The position numbers and the translations under genes are program-made. From assembly GCA_037954235.1 (NCBI GenBank), contig JBBMOA010000017.1, forward strand, positions 26,490,527 through 26,554,526: 64,000 nucleotides of DNA, in the 5' to 3' direction. Below the pieces are notes generated by a model that worked only from the letters and a program-made list of their open reading frames with translations, ran no database searches and was not told the DNA's origin. Source of the DNA: Aulostomus chinensis (Eukaryota > Chordata > Actinopteri > Syngnathiformes > Aulostomidae). Positions 1-11,123 of the stretch are shown here, one piece after another; position 1 is the stretch's first letter, and every line of letters begins with the position of its first letter.

Positions 1-689
1 AACGGTCTAAATTGTGTGCATCAGTCAAAGTGTCATTTACGTCGCTAATGTCGGGCCTTGTCAACAGGGGAAAGCTTTCCCTGCTCACACAGCTTCCTCT
101 GTATCGGCATGTTTAGTGAGGAGAACCCAGCGTCACTGTGAGCTCAACTGCAAATAAAATGCCCTACAATTAGAGAGCTGATTGCACTCACAGACGGTGC
201 CAAGCAGCAATTTCCATTGTTAATAACCAAAAGAAAACATTTACGTCTGATGCTGAAAATTGTTTCACTTTTAGTGGCAGTGGCCCACGGCCATCTGTGC
301 TGTTTCATTCTAATTAGCTACGTAAACATATTTTTCTCTCCATACAACACCGGCCCATCAGGAAACAGCCAGTTACTGTACCAGGGAACTGTTTCAAATG
401 TTGGTGCTTGCTCATTTGGCTGTAACGGTGAGATTGAACATCCTAAGGTTGTGTTCACGTTGACATGAGGGTCGTTGCATTGGTTTGATGTCGTGACCAG
501 CAGGGGGTGCTAACACAGACAAATGCAGGGTCATCAGATAAAAAACCCCTCAGTGTCTTCATCACCTGTCACCTGGATTGAGTGTTACTGCTCTTTACTT
601 CACAGTCACATGATGAAAGGACATCACATCAGACTTCCTGACTGTTTGATGGCTCACTGATATCTTAAAACCTCCCCCAGCTGGGCTTT

Positions 690-935
690 TCTCAAAGTTT
701 CACCCTCCAAGTACTCACTACCAGGAGTACTCAGCTCACTGAGGTGTTTCTCCCTCCTCCATCACTTCTTAGTGACTCCAGGATGCAGGAAGAACCAGCC
801 ACGTATATTTAGCTCGAAGCTAACAGAGACAGATGCTAACAGCAGCTAAACCGTCCAGAAATGTCTGGTCAGAACCTCTCCAGGGGGTCTGGTGAGATCC
901 AGGTCTCCTGGATCCAGCTGGAGGATCAGGGATCC
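690..935 (-). repeat. Dispersed repeat family 'DR', copy 1
   Basis: This is one of about nine related copies of a roughly 270-bp dispersed sequence in the window. In consensus orientation it starts near GGATCCCTGATCCTCC, passes through GTTAGCTTCAAGCTAAA and GGCTGGTTCTTCCTGCATTC, and ends near GTACTTGGAGGGTGAA. Here it is reverse-complemented and nearly full length. I cannot assign it to a named family; it shows neither a clear tRNA head nor terminal inverted repeats. Confidence 0.75.
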
Positions 936-2245
936 ACCAACACTTGGACTGGAGATCAGAATGAGCTCATCAATGCACTTCTTGTTTGCTGATTTCATGA
1001 GCAAATATGTAAGAGAGCTTCCTTGAGAAGTTTTAAGTGGCTAAGCAGAAGTCCTGGAACTTTCTTTCTCGCCCATGAAAATAGTTTTCTATGAACGTTA
1101 AGACGCAAAAGTGAAGTGGACATATTTGACTGATCAGCCAGCAGATGCAGCTGTAGATCTGATGAGAACAAAAACACAGTATTTTCACTACTCTTGCCCT
1201 GACTGAACACTAACGTGTGTATTTGTGTCGTCAGCGTGGGACCGCGAATCATCACTAATCCATTCCAGCAGTGTTGACGCTCCTCACCAGTGTTTACTTC
1301 TACATCATCGCCAACATCATCATCATTACTCTCTCATATCTGAAGCCATTTGTCAAGCTGCTGATGTGCTGAAGGCTGCTGGAGCTCATGGTTGCACTGA
1401 AGGATTTCACCTCCTCGTCCTCAGGTAGGGACCCCTGACTTTCTGGGCCTTGGTTACCACAGCAACCGCGGTCAAGGAAAGGACAGATCAGGTGGTGATG
1501 ATTAGTCCGTCAGCTGCGTGCTCGACCTCGTAGCACCGCTGTCAATGATGGTGGCGTTCAAATGCGAGAAGAGCAGAATGAACAAATAAGCGATGGTTTT
1601 TACGCTCCAGTGAGCCAAGATTCCAAAATCTTGTTTTGATTGTTTTTTTACACGATCCAAACTCGCCATCTGTTTCTGGAAATAGGAAACGCTTTGCTTT
1701 CACTTCCCTGAAAGCAACTGTTGAGCTTCTTCCTGCGTTTCTGAGGCTTTACTGTGGAAGTAGCTGATGCCCGTGGTGGAATCTGTGTCGTGTTAGACGA
1801 GCTGCGTGGAAGGTCTCAGCGAGTCAGCTGACACTCGGATGGATTCCTCTCTGGGTGCAGCAAGGACTGGGCTGAACATCCAGCACAGCCCTGACTACCA
1901 CTGTGACGCTGGACTATCTGGGTTGAAGGCAGTCTGTTCTTAAGCCTGCAGCTGGTACTTTGGGTGTATTTATTATTTTTACAGCTTACTTAAAAGCTCT
2001 CAGCGTGTCAGCACGATAAAAGCCGGCCTGCTGGACCGTAGCAGGAGACGCAGTGGAAAAGACAACTCATCTCTAATAGTCTCCTCAGAGGTCGCTGGGC
2101 CGGTTTTAGCAGGACGGTAGATTCTGTCCCAGTCATGACGTTGGATGGAGGAGAACCAGCTGTCTCACCAAAGTATCGCCAAAGTACTCTAACTCATTAC
2201 TCAAGTAGCAGTACAGACACTCATGTAAATAAAAAGTAGTCGTCT

Positions 2246-2372
2246 TCAGCTCACTGAGGTGTTTCTCCCTCCTCCATCACTTCTTAGTGACTCCAGAATG
2301 CAGGAAGAACCAGCCACGTATATTTAGCTTGAAGCTAACAGAGACTGATGCTAACAGCAGCTAAACTGTAAA
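2246..2372 (-). repeat. Dispersed repeat family 'DR', copy 2 (partial)
   Basis: Partial copy of the DR repeat, in the same orientation as the copy at 690-935. It covers the GTGTTTCTCCCTCCTCCATC to GCTAACAGCAGCTAAAC part and differs from copy 1 by only a few substitutions. Confidence 0.75.
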
Positions 2373-3501
2373 GTTGGTCCCAAAGTGTTCTGGTTGGGGT
2401 GGTGGTGGTGGTGGGGGGGGGGGGGGGACAACTGGCCCCCACAATGGCACCATGACTGGGACGATAACTTCCTGTTAGCTAACTTGATTGTGGCAAAAGA
2501 ATTCAACTGTGTGTCTTTTTATTACCTTTTAAGTTGTTCTTTGTCAATGGATCCAGTGGGTCACTTTGTGCTGGTGATGTGATGATCACCATCATTTATC
2601 TCATTTTTAGAGCAGAAACACTCATGTTGGCGGGTCTGTGACATCATGTTCCACACCATGTATGAGTCCGTCTGCAGCACACACTGATATCAGGGTCTCC
2701 TCACTCCTGGCTGCAGCCAGATGTGTTCACCTCCACGTCCCTCAGTGGTGCTGCTGGAGTCACAGATGAACCACAACCAGAGAAGCCTCTTCCCAGTCTG
2801 GCCCATTGAGAAAGTTCTGCCACAAGTTAAGATAAAATGGATCCAGGCTTCAACCTTCATTCAGTTCAGGCCGTTGGATCACCAGAAGGAAGCCAACGAA
2901 GGCACAACACTGCCCCAGCAGAATGTGCCCCCCACCACAGCCATCCATCACCATGACAACCATGCATGTAACCAGCAGCATCTTCCTTAACACACTGTGC
3001 AAGAGAAGCTTCTTAAAGAGCAAAATGAAAATTAATATTTTTACCAATTTAGGTGTCATTTTTAATGTGCAATCCAAATATTTGCTCCTGCATCCCTGAT
3101 TCCACCCTACAACCCCGTCCATCGGGCCTCCACCCCTCCACCCCTCCACCCCTCCACTCCCTTCACAACAGGAACAAACTGGTGCTGAAGTAGATGAGGG
3201 AGCCCAAACCTCACAGGCGAGAGCTCTGCTGCTTTTAATGTTGTGTTGTGTTTTCTGTTCTGCTTTGAGGCTCTGGGGACATTCCTGGCTCTCGACTCTT
3301 TGGTCTCAATTGCAAGCAGCTGCCCCCTCCCAGCCAGCAGACCCTATCTCCCCCAGGATCTGCACCATATTTATTTCTATGAAATCATTCCAACAGGGTA
3401 GCTTTTAAAAGATGTCATTTCATATTTTCTTTGCTGTCCATGGGGAGATTACACTCCCTCACATCACCCCAAAAATCACTGGACTGGACTGCCCCCTGAT
3501 G

Positions 3502-3502
3502 G

Positions 3503-3545
<43 letters not shown>
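3502..3545. repeat. (GT)n microsatellite
   Basis: About 22 uninterrupted GT dinucleotides. Confidence 0.98.
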
Positions 3546-3548
<3 letters not shown>

Positions 3549-6500
3549 CTCCCTCTCTCTCTTCCTTCAATTATAAACTGCAGTTCGACAGTAGAGGGTT
3601 CTAACTGATTTATTCTCCTTCAGAGAGAGAGCAAGAGGAAAAAAGGGTATGCAACCTTCCTACTCATCTTTTAAAAAAATCGATCAGCTCTTTTCTTCTC
3701 CTCCTCATCTTTAGACAATGAAACTGTAGTGAAAGTCTTCCTGGTCAGATTTCAGCAATTAGAACCTGGCTGAGAGAAGCGGAACCATTTGCCATAACGA
3801 GATCTTGAGTTGTTGAATTTTGCACCTGCAGCTGATGCTGCTGGTCTGGCAGCAGTGGTCCAGGGATGCCACAATCATGTCTGCGGCACTTGAATAATCA
3901 CAGCATGAAACCAAAGTTTGGTTCAGACCCGGTGCAGATGGATCCACAGAGGGGACCGGTCTGTCTGTCTGGTCCAGCGGGACGGTGCCAGGCTGCATGT
4001 GCCATCCTGGTGGATGAGGGAAGGGACAACTCTGGGAGCTGTGGAGAAATGTGTACCATGCAGATTTGGGAAATCGCCTCAGAAAAGCTACACGAGCAAG
4101 TTCAGCGGCCGACCTCAGCAGGGTGTGAGAGCAGGCACGAAATCCTGATGTCGGAAACCTGAAACCACAACGAGACGCAGTAACAGACCATCGAGCATCC
4201 TTGAGAAACGCAGAGAATCGCCTGCAGAGTTTGAGACATTCTTTGCTGGCGTGTCTTCGATCCTTCCAGTCTTCTGTCCTGCTCAGCTGCTTCATGCTCG
4301 CCTCCCTTCTGTGTTTGATTCCACATGTGTGTTTTATTGTGATGTTATGGTAAAACTCACATCTGGCCACAGCATGGCAGCGGGTGATCCGGCCTCTGGC
4401 TCCCACTGTACGTTGGCAGTGATGGTGTATCAGGTGCTTTGTTATGATGGACCCGTTTCCAATAGTATTACTGCTCCTGATGGGTCAAACTCCACCCACC
4501 ACCCACTTGACAGGATCACAATCGGACGTCTCACCTGGTGGGGAGCAGCAGACTTCCTGCTGTCTGATCTCCTCCTTAGAGAAATGTAAAAAAAAGTGTC
4601 ACTCACTGTTATCTCACCGTTCTGTGCTGGTCAGACAGCGTGTGACATCATCGGGGCTCTCACCACGTGAAACAGGCGTGACATGTCAGAAGTGCCTGCT
4701 GAGGACTTTATGGAGGACTGGGGACAGGAGACGGAGGACACATCTTGCAGCAGTAGAAAAATGACACACGCCTTTTTGCTGTAAATGGAAAAAACATCAC
4801 TTTTCAAAAAAATACATTAAAAAAGGAAGGAATATCGGATGTGATTTAGAATGCAGTAACAAAACTGTATTTGCAGTCTAGTTTTACCGTCTGGTTCTAA
4901 GTCCCTCGGTCACATGACTGAGAAGCTCTTTTTGCTGCATATTAAAACAATGGAATTTGGAGTAAAATCATATAAAATGTCAGACACAAAAAATGTAATT
5001 TGTCAGTCAGTTATCCTGAATATGTGTGGGGGGGCAGAGGCTGCACAGAGAGCAGCGTTTTCTCCTGCAGATCACATATGTGTGCTATCAGTGGACGCAC
5101 AATCCTGCATAATGAAGACCGAGTAATTACATAGTTGAGCAAAATATAATTGGGGGCACATTCCACGCCGGAGGAAGGCAGTGATGCATGGCACGCAGCA
5201 GCTTTCTTTCAGCAGCTACACCAGAGGAAAGAGTCTGAGCAAATCAAGGCAGCGACGGTTCACTGCAGGCGTGCTCCTGCAGCGGCGGGAGAATGATTTC
5301 AGGACGGCTGATCAACACACTCCTCCTTTGAACCGAGTACACAAAGTGCCAGGAATATGGAATTAGCTCAGCGTCCTCTAGCTGCCTCCTACCTGCCGGA
5401 TCCAAGACTCAGAAAACTGCTAAGAGGTGGTTCACAAGGTCAGTTCAGGGGCTCCAGATTCTACAGGCTCCGCCCCCTTTGGCTGTACCTGTAGGTGAAT
5501 ATCAGGTCGGCGGCGTGGACACACCTCTGGATGAAGCCAGTTTACTGGGACTAGCAGTGGTGTGTAACTGCTAGGGACTGAGTGGAGATTAGAGACTCTG
5601 TCACTTAACAAGGAGGACATAGGAGGGAGGGGAGACAGAGTTGGGCGGGGCCACATCAGCTTGGCTGGCTAGCCAACAGCTACAGGTCCCAGTCGTGCCA
5701 GGATGAGGTGTGTTAGGACGGGAGCAGACGATTAAGGTTCGAGGCAGCGATCGGTGTGATGCCTCAGCTTGGTTGGACGTCCGTACAGGGATAGCTGTTA
5801 GCATCAGCCTCCGTTAGCTTCAAGCTAAACGTGTGTGTCTGGTTCTTCCTGCATCCTGGAGTCACTAAGACGTCATGGAGGAGGGAGAAACACCTCAGTG
5901 AGCTGAGTACTCCTGGTAGTGAGAGTCGGTAAAATACAGTTTTTGGTTAAAGCATCACTTTAAGCTGTCAAAGAGTAGAAATCAGAGCCTGGCTATGCAG
6001 CATAGCAGTACTACTACAGTAATAATACACTGTAGCACATCTGGTCATCGATGTACCTATGAAGATGGAGGAGGGTTTTTCAGTGCAGCAGATTATAGCT
6101 TCTTCTGAGCTTTCAGCACCATAAAGATTTACATGCTGGCACATGTTGGGGGGGCTCCAGCACAAGCATTTTGGGTAAAAGGTGGAAGGAAGCAGTGTGT
6201 GTGTGTGTGTGTGTGTGGGGGGGGGGGGTTCTCATCCTCAATTGAGCATCAATCTTGTGTATTAATGGGGCAAGTGAAAAGGATACTTAGTGAAACTGAT
6301 CCCTCTTGGACCGTCCTCAACAACAACTAATAAAGTAGACAGCTTGGGGGGGGGGGGGGGGGGTCTGTTCTCCTGCAGATGCTGCTGGGTCCTCTAGTAC
6401 AACAACCCACAGCGTTTGGGCCACCTACCCTGGCCGCTCTCTATCCCTGAGGGTTTCTGATCCACAGTTCCAAGTTCTCCTCCGTCTCACTACACCACCA

Positions 6501-6700
6501 GGCCCGGTTCTACAGGAGACTCTGCCTTCAGCTGCTGAGAAGAACCACTGGGTTGATGGGTCACCCTGTGACTGGAGGCAGAGTCTGAAGATGTTGGGCC
6601 TGGAGAACGCAGACGCCCAGCAAAGAGGGCAGCGCTGACCCCTCACACTGAACCGGACCAGAGAGACAGACCTCCCTCCATGATGCGCCACCAAGGATTG
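3546..6700. other. Gene-free stretch
   Basis: No exon is supported. It holds a DR repeat copy (about 5,785-5,962), a short (GT)n plus poly-G run at 6,196-6,229 and another poly-G run at about 6,344-6,363. A 215-codon ORF on the minus strand at 3,759-4,406 overlaps equally open frames on the other strand and has no recognisable domain. Confidence 0.55.
5785..5962 (+). repeat. Dispersed repeat family 'DR', copy 3
   Basis: Contains the family's signature words (GTTAGCATCAGCCTCCGTTAGC, GGTTCTTCCTGCATCCTGG, ACACCTCAGTGAGCTGAGTA) in the forward orientation. Confidence 0.75.
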
Positions 6701-6703
6701 ACA

Positions 6704-7214
6704 GGTGTAGCAATAATAATGAGAATAATAACAATATAATAATGAGAATAACAACAACAACAACAATAATAACAATAATAATAATGGTGATATTGTTATT
6801 AATAACAATAATAATAAATAATGATGCTGATGATGATGATAATAATATTGTTGTTCTTCTTATTAATAATAATAATAATAATAGTGATATTATTAATAAT
6901 AATAATAGTGATATTATTAATAATAGTAATAGTGATATTATTAATAATAATAATAGTGATATTATTAATAATAATAATAGTGATATTATTAATAATAATA
7001 ATAGTGATATTGTTAATAATAGTAATAGTGATATTATTAATAATGATAATAGTGATATTATTAATAATAATAATAGTTATATTATTATTAATAATAATAG
7101 TGATATTATTAATAATAGTAATAGTGATATTATTAATAATAGTAATAGTGATATTATTAATAATAGTAATAGTGATATTATTAATAATAGTAATAGTGAT
7201 ATTATTAATAATGT
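6704..7214. repeat. AT-rich trinucleotide and 24-bp minisatellite
   Basis: The left part is an imperfect ATA/AAC trinucleotide repeat. From about 6,860 it becomes a 24-bp unit of the form (AAT)nAGTGATATTATT, repeated about 14 times. The unit length is a multiple of three, so long low-complexity ORFs (Ile/Asn or Ile/Val rich) are open on both strands; I do not consider them genes. Confidence 0.95.
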
Positions 7215-7899
7215 GTGTGTGTGAGCGTGTGTGTGTGAGTTTCTGAGTTTGTGCGTTCCATGTGGCCCTCAGGAACAAACACAGCTGTGGATGTTCCGTC
7301 CTCTGACGGTCCAGATCTCTACCGTCGGCCTGAGGGGTCCGAGCCCCTCGCTACATCTCCGTCTCACGCCGTTTGCTTTATTTTCTCTCTGGTCACATGA
7401 TCCCTGCTGGGTTGCGCTAGCTCTGGCAGAAGCTGTTAGCGTGGCTGTGCCCCCCCGCTCTGCCTCTGCAGATGTTACAGAGGTTTATTTGTATTTAGAG
7501 GGCCTTTGTTTTCTTCAGTTGCATCAGTAAGCTGCTGCCCCCCCCGGGGGGGTCATGTGTCTTCGTCTCAGACTCTTTCAAGCCGTCGGACAGCTGAGTC
7601 TTTCGGGGTTGCAGCTCGTGGGCTCCAGCCGACCCCTCAGAGGGGTCTGACTGCCTCTCATGGGGAACTGGAAGTTCAACACCAAATGTCCCTCCACCTG
7701 GCTGTCCTTCAGAGACATGTCTCACACTCCAACAGAGACAAACCATGAAGACATTTTTACCTCAATCACAAGAATTGAGTGAATATTTGGAATATTTCTT
7801 ATTGGGGCTTCGTAACAAGACCTCATTAGAACTTGGACTTAATTTTGGAATCTGCACAGCTTCCTTTATTGATTGATTTGACTTTGATTGTTTTGGAGG

Positions 7900-8395
7900 A
7901 GGGCGGCCCGGTGGAGCAGTGGTCCTCCCTGTGGCCCCCCAGCAAGAAGGTTGTGGGTGGAGCAGTGGTCCTCCCTGTGGCCCCCAGCAAGAAGGTTGAG
8001 GGTGGAGCAGTGGTCCTCACTGTGGCCCCCAGCAAGAAGGTTGAGGGTGGAGCAGTGGTCCTCACTGTGGCCCCCAGCAAGAAGGTTGTGGGTGGAGCAG
8101 TGGTCCTCCCTGTGGCCCCCAGCAAGAAGGTTGTGGGTGGAGCAGTGGTCCTCCCTGTGGCCCCCCAGCAAGAAGGTTGTGGTGGAGCCCCGGCTGCAGC
8201 ACGGGGTCTTTCTGGGTGAGTCTCCATGTTCTCCCTGTTCCTGCTGGGTTCTCTCTGGTACTCCAGCTTCCTCCACAGTCCAAAGACATCAAGAGGGACC
8301 AGGTTAATCCAGACTCTAAATTGACCGTAGGCGTGGCTGGGAGAGCCAATGGTTGTCTGTCTCTATGTGTTGTTGGATGGATGTTTTGGAGGATT
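7900..8395 (+). mobile_element. tRNA-derived SINE with head amplified six times
   Basis: The element begins GGCGGCCCGGTGGAGCAGTG, which resembles a tRNA A box. It continues through the typical teleost SINE body (CACGGGGTCTTTCTGGGTGA, then TCCACAGTCCAAAGACATCA, then CTCTAAATTGACCGTAGGCG) and ends in GGATGGATG. A 44-46-bp segment of the tRNA-like head (GCAGTGGTCCTC...AGCAAGAAGGTT) is repeated six times, starting near 7,915, 7,961, 8,006, 8,051, 8,096 and 8,141. The 3' tail is shorter than in the copy at 15,490. Confidence 0.85.
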
Positions 8396-9236
8396 CGTGG
8401 ACACACTGACAAACGTACTTCGTGGTACGTGGTGGTGGTTCTCTTGGTTCTGGTCGTTCTCTGTGTTCTCAGGCTTCATGGGCTGAAGCCTGAGAAGTTT
8501 GTTGTTTATGTATTAGTTTATTCTCTGGATCCCATCGGCTGAGGCTGAGCGACCAGCTAGCAGGCTGCACAGCAGCATTACACAACACAAAGAGAAGAAA
8601 GTAACTGAATTAATGATAAAAGGGAAAACAAGCAGGAAGAAATGACCTCAAAACTGAGCCATAACATTTATCTCTCCTCACGAGATAACAACTTAAATAA
8701 ATCATCAGATAACTGATCAAAGTAACTCCATCAGGTCAAAACACACACACGTTCTTTGTCACGTTACACGTCCTCATCATGTAGCTAACGAGCTGGACCG
8801 GGCCGTTAATTTAGAGCCACGTTGGGTCTCATTGCAGGATCACACCTGTCAATCACTCTTGTGTATGTGTGACATGAAATCTATGTCAACAGACAACTAA
8901 CGTTGCCATAGAAACCAGGTTCATATATCAATCAGTGAAACAGGAACATTATCCTCCTCCAAGAGTAATGTAACTAGAACTGGATTACAGTGGGAAAGTA
9001 ATTTGTTGAACACTGGAGTACAATCAGAGTTCTACCTGCTGGTCACCGTTACTTCACCTGCATGGTTACCATGGTGAAGTGACTTTAATATCACAACAGA
9101 GATACACACACACACGCTCACAGTATCAGGTGCTCCGTCCTTGTGTCCCAGTAAGTTTTTCCACCTGCTTGTCGTCCTTTGGTGGACCTGAAAGGAGTCA
9201 AAGCGTCCATGTTGATTCAGCTTCCTCCCATCCATG

Positions 9237-9247
9237 GGTGTGTGTGT

Positions 9248-9291
<44 letters not shown>

Positions 9292-9688
9292 TGTCTATGT
9301 GTGTGTCTGTGTCTGTATGTGTGTCTATGTATGTGTGTGTGTATGTGTGTGTGTCTATGTGTGTCTATGTCAGTGTGTGTCTATGTGTGTGTCTGTGTGT
9401 GTGTGTCTGTATGTGTGTGTGTGTGTCTGTGTGTGTGTCTGTGTGTATGTGTGTGTCTATGTGTGTGTCTGTGTGTGTGTCTGTATGTGTGTGTGTCTGT
9501 GTGTATGTGTGTGTATGTGTGTGTCTGTGTGTGTCTATGTGTGTGTGTGTCTGTGTGTGTGTCTGTGTGTATGTGTGTCTATGTGTGTGTCTGTGTGTGT
9601 GTGTGTCTGTGTGTGTATGTGTGTGTATGTGTGTGTCTGTGTGTGTCTATGTGTGTGTGTGTCTGTGTGTGTCTATGTGTGTGTCTGT

Positions 9689-9749
<61 letters not shown>

Positions 9750-9751
9750 GG
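9237..9751. repeat. Long interrupted (TG)n tract
   Basis: About 515 bp of TG dinucleotides interrupted by CT and AT at irregular intervals. The last ~55 bp (about 9,692-9,749) are a pure (TG)n run followed by poly-G. Cys/Val-rich ORFs in all forward frames are products of this tract. Confidence 0.98.
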
Positions 9752-10114
9752 GGGGGTTGTTTCCGTTCATGAAGATCTTGTTGTTCAGTCATGCTCTCAA
9801 TGACTTGTGTGTTGACTCAAAGTGGAAAGGCTTGTTCCTATCAGTCGTCAGCTGATTCTGGGTCAAGGTTCCAGGCTCGGTGCTGCTCTGCCCCAAACAC
9901 ACTCACCACGCCACGGAAGCAAAGGGTTAAAAAACACACACTCCCTTTGAAGTCCAGGAGCCTATAAATAACCTTGAGGACACCAAGAACGATGGGAGGG
10001 TTCCGAATGAAGACCAGAGCAGTTCAAAGGGGTCAGAGGTCACGTTACATGAAATGATTTGGAAGTCGAAGCATGCAGGGGAACTCATCACTGTACTGTA
10101 CTAAAGTACAACAA

Positions 10115-11123
10115 GAAGTACTGCCTGTACTTAAGAAGTACTGCCTGTACTTAATTCAGGAGCATAAGAAGTACTGCCTGTACTTAAGAAGTACTGCCTG
10201 TACTTAATTCAGGAGCATAAGAAGTACTGCCTGTACATAAGAAGTACTGCCTGTACTTAAGAAGTACTGCCTGTACTTAATTCAGGAGCATAAGAAGTAC
10301 TGCCTGTACTTAAGAAGTACTGCCTGTACTTAATTCAGGAGCATAAGAAGTACTGCCTGTACATAAGAAGTACTGCCTGTACTTAAGAAGTACTGCCTGT
10401 ACTTAATTCAGGAGCATAAGAAGTACTGCCTGTACTTAAGAAGTACTGCCTGCACTTAATTCAGGAGCATAAGAAGTACTGCCTGTACTTAAGAAGTACT
10501 GCCTGTACTTAATTCAGGAGCATAAGAAGTACTGCCTGTACTTAAGAAGTACTGCCTGTACTTAATTCAGGAGCATAAGAAGTACTGCCTGTACTTAAGA
10601 AGTACTGCCTGCACTTAATTCAGGAGCATAAGAAGTACTGCCTGTACATAAGAAGTACTGCCTGTACTTAAGAAGTACTGCCTGTACTTAATTCAGGAGC
10701 ATAAGAAGTACTGCCTGTACTTAAGAAGTACTGCCTGTACTTAATTCAGGAGCATAAGAAGTACTGCCTGTACTTTAGAAGTACTGCCTGTACTTAAGAA
10801 GTACTGCCTGTACTTAATTCAGGAGCATAAGAAGTACTGCCTGTACTTAAGAAGTACTGCCTGTACTTAAGAAGTACTGCCTGTACTTAATTCAGGAGCA
10901 TAAGAAGTACTGCCTGTACTTAAGAAGTACTGCCTGTACTTAAGAAGTACTGCCTGTACTTAATTCAGGGGCATAAGAAGTACTGCCTGTACATAAGAAG
11001 TACTGCCTGTACTTAAGAAGTACTGCCTGTACTTAATTCAGGAGCATAAGAAGTACTGCCTGTACATAAGAAGTACTGCCTGTACTTAAGAAGTACTGCC
11101 TGTACTTAAGAAGTACTGCCTGT
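10115..11123. repeat. 1-kb minisatellite with self-complementary unit
   Basis: The array is built from two alternating units. The 20-bp unit is GAAGTACTGCCTGTACTTAA; the 33-bp unit is the same with a TTCAGGAGCATAA extension. Together they mostly form a 53-bp higher-order repeat, sometimes 73 bp with an extra 20-mer. Each unit contains AAGTAC-TGCCT-GTACTT, a perfect 6-bp stem with a 5-nt loop. There are about forty such units with very few substitutions, so the array is young or homogenised. No gene overlaps it. Confidence 0.97.

Larger units (their letters stand above)
1..3500. other. Gene-free stretch with two repeat copies
   Basis: I see no supportable exon here. The stretch contains two copies of a dispersed repeat (about 690-935 and 2,246-2,372) and a poly-G run near 2,409-2,427. 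A hydrophobic reading segment at about 1,276-1,368 is interrupted by a stop and is listed under rejected items. The short ORFs are not conserved-looking. Confidence 0.6.

Noticed and set aside
1237..1425. Possible exon with a membrane-like reading (YFYIIANIIIITLSYLKPF)
   Set aside because: The frame is cut by TGA after about 35 codons and the preceding part reads in a different frame; no neighbouring exons or family match. At most a relic.
3759..4406. 215-codon minus-strand ORF
   Set aside because: Overlaps equally open frames on the plus strand, odd composition, no family recognised.
6742..7278. Asn/Ile-rich ORFs of 140-160 codons on both strands
   Set aside because: Products of the AT-rich 24-bp repeat.
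7826..8412. Overlapping repeat ORFs of 116-139 codons
   Set aside because: They are the amplified SINE head read in several frames on both strands.
9079..9855. Cys/Val-rich ORFs of up to 258 codons
   Set aside because: Products of the interrupted (TG)n tract; all three forward frames are open for the same reason.
10115..11123. CRISPR-like array (short units with regular spacing)
   Set aside because: Vertebrate DNA; the 'spacers' are identical to each other and there are no cas genes. It is a minisatellite.
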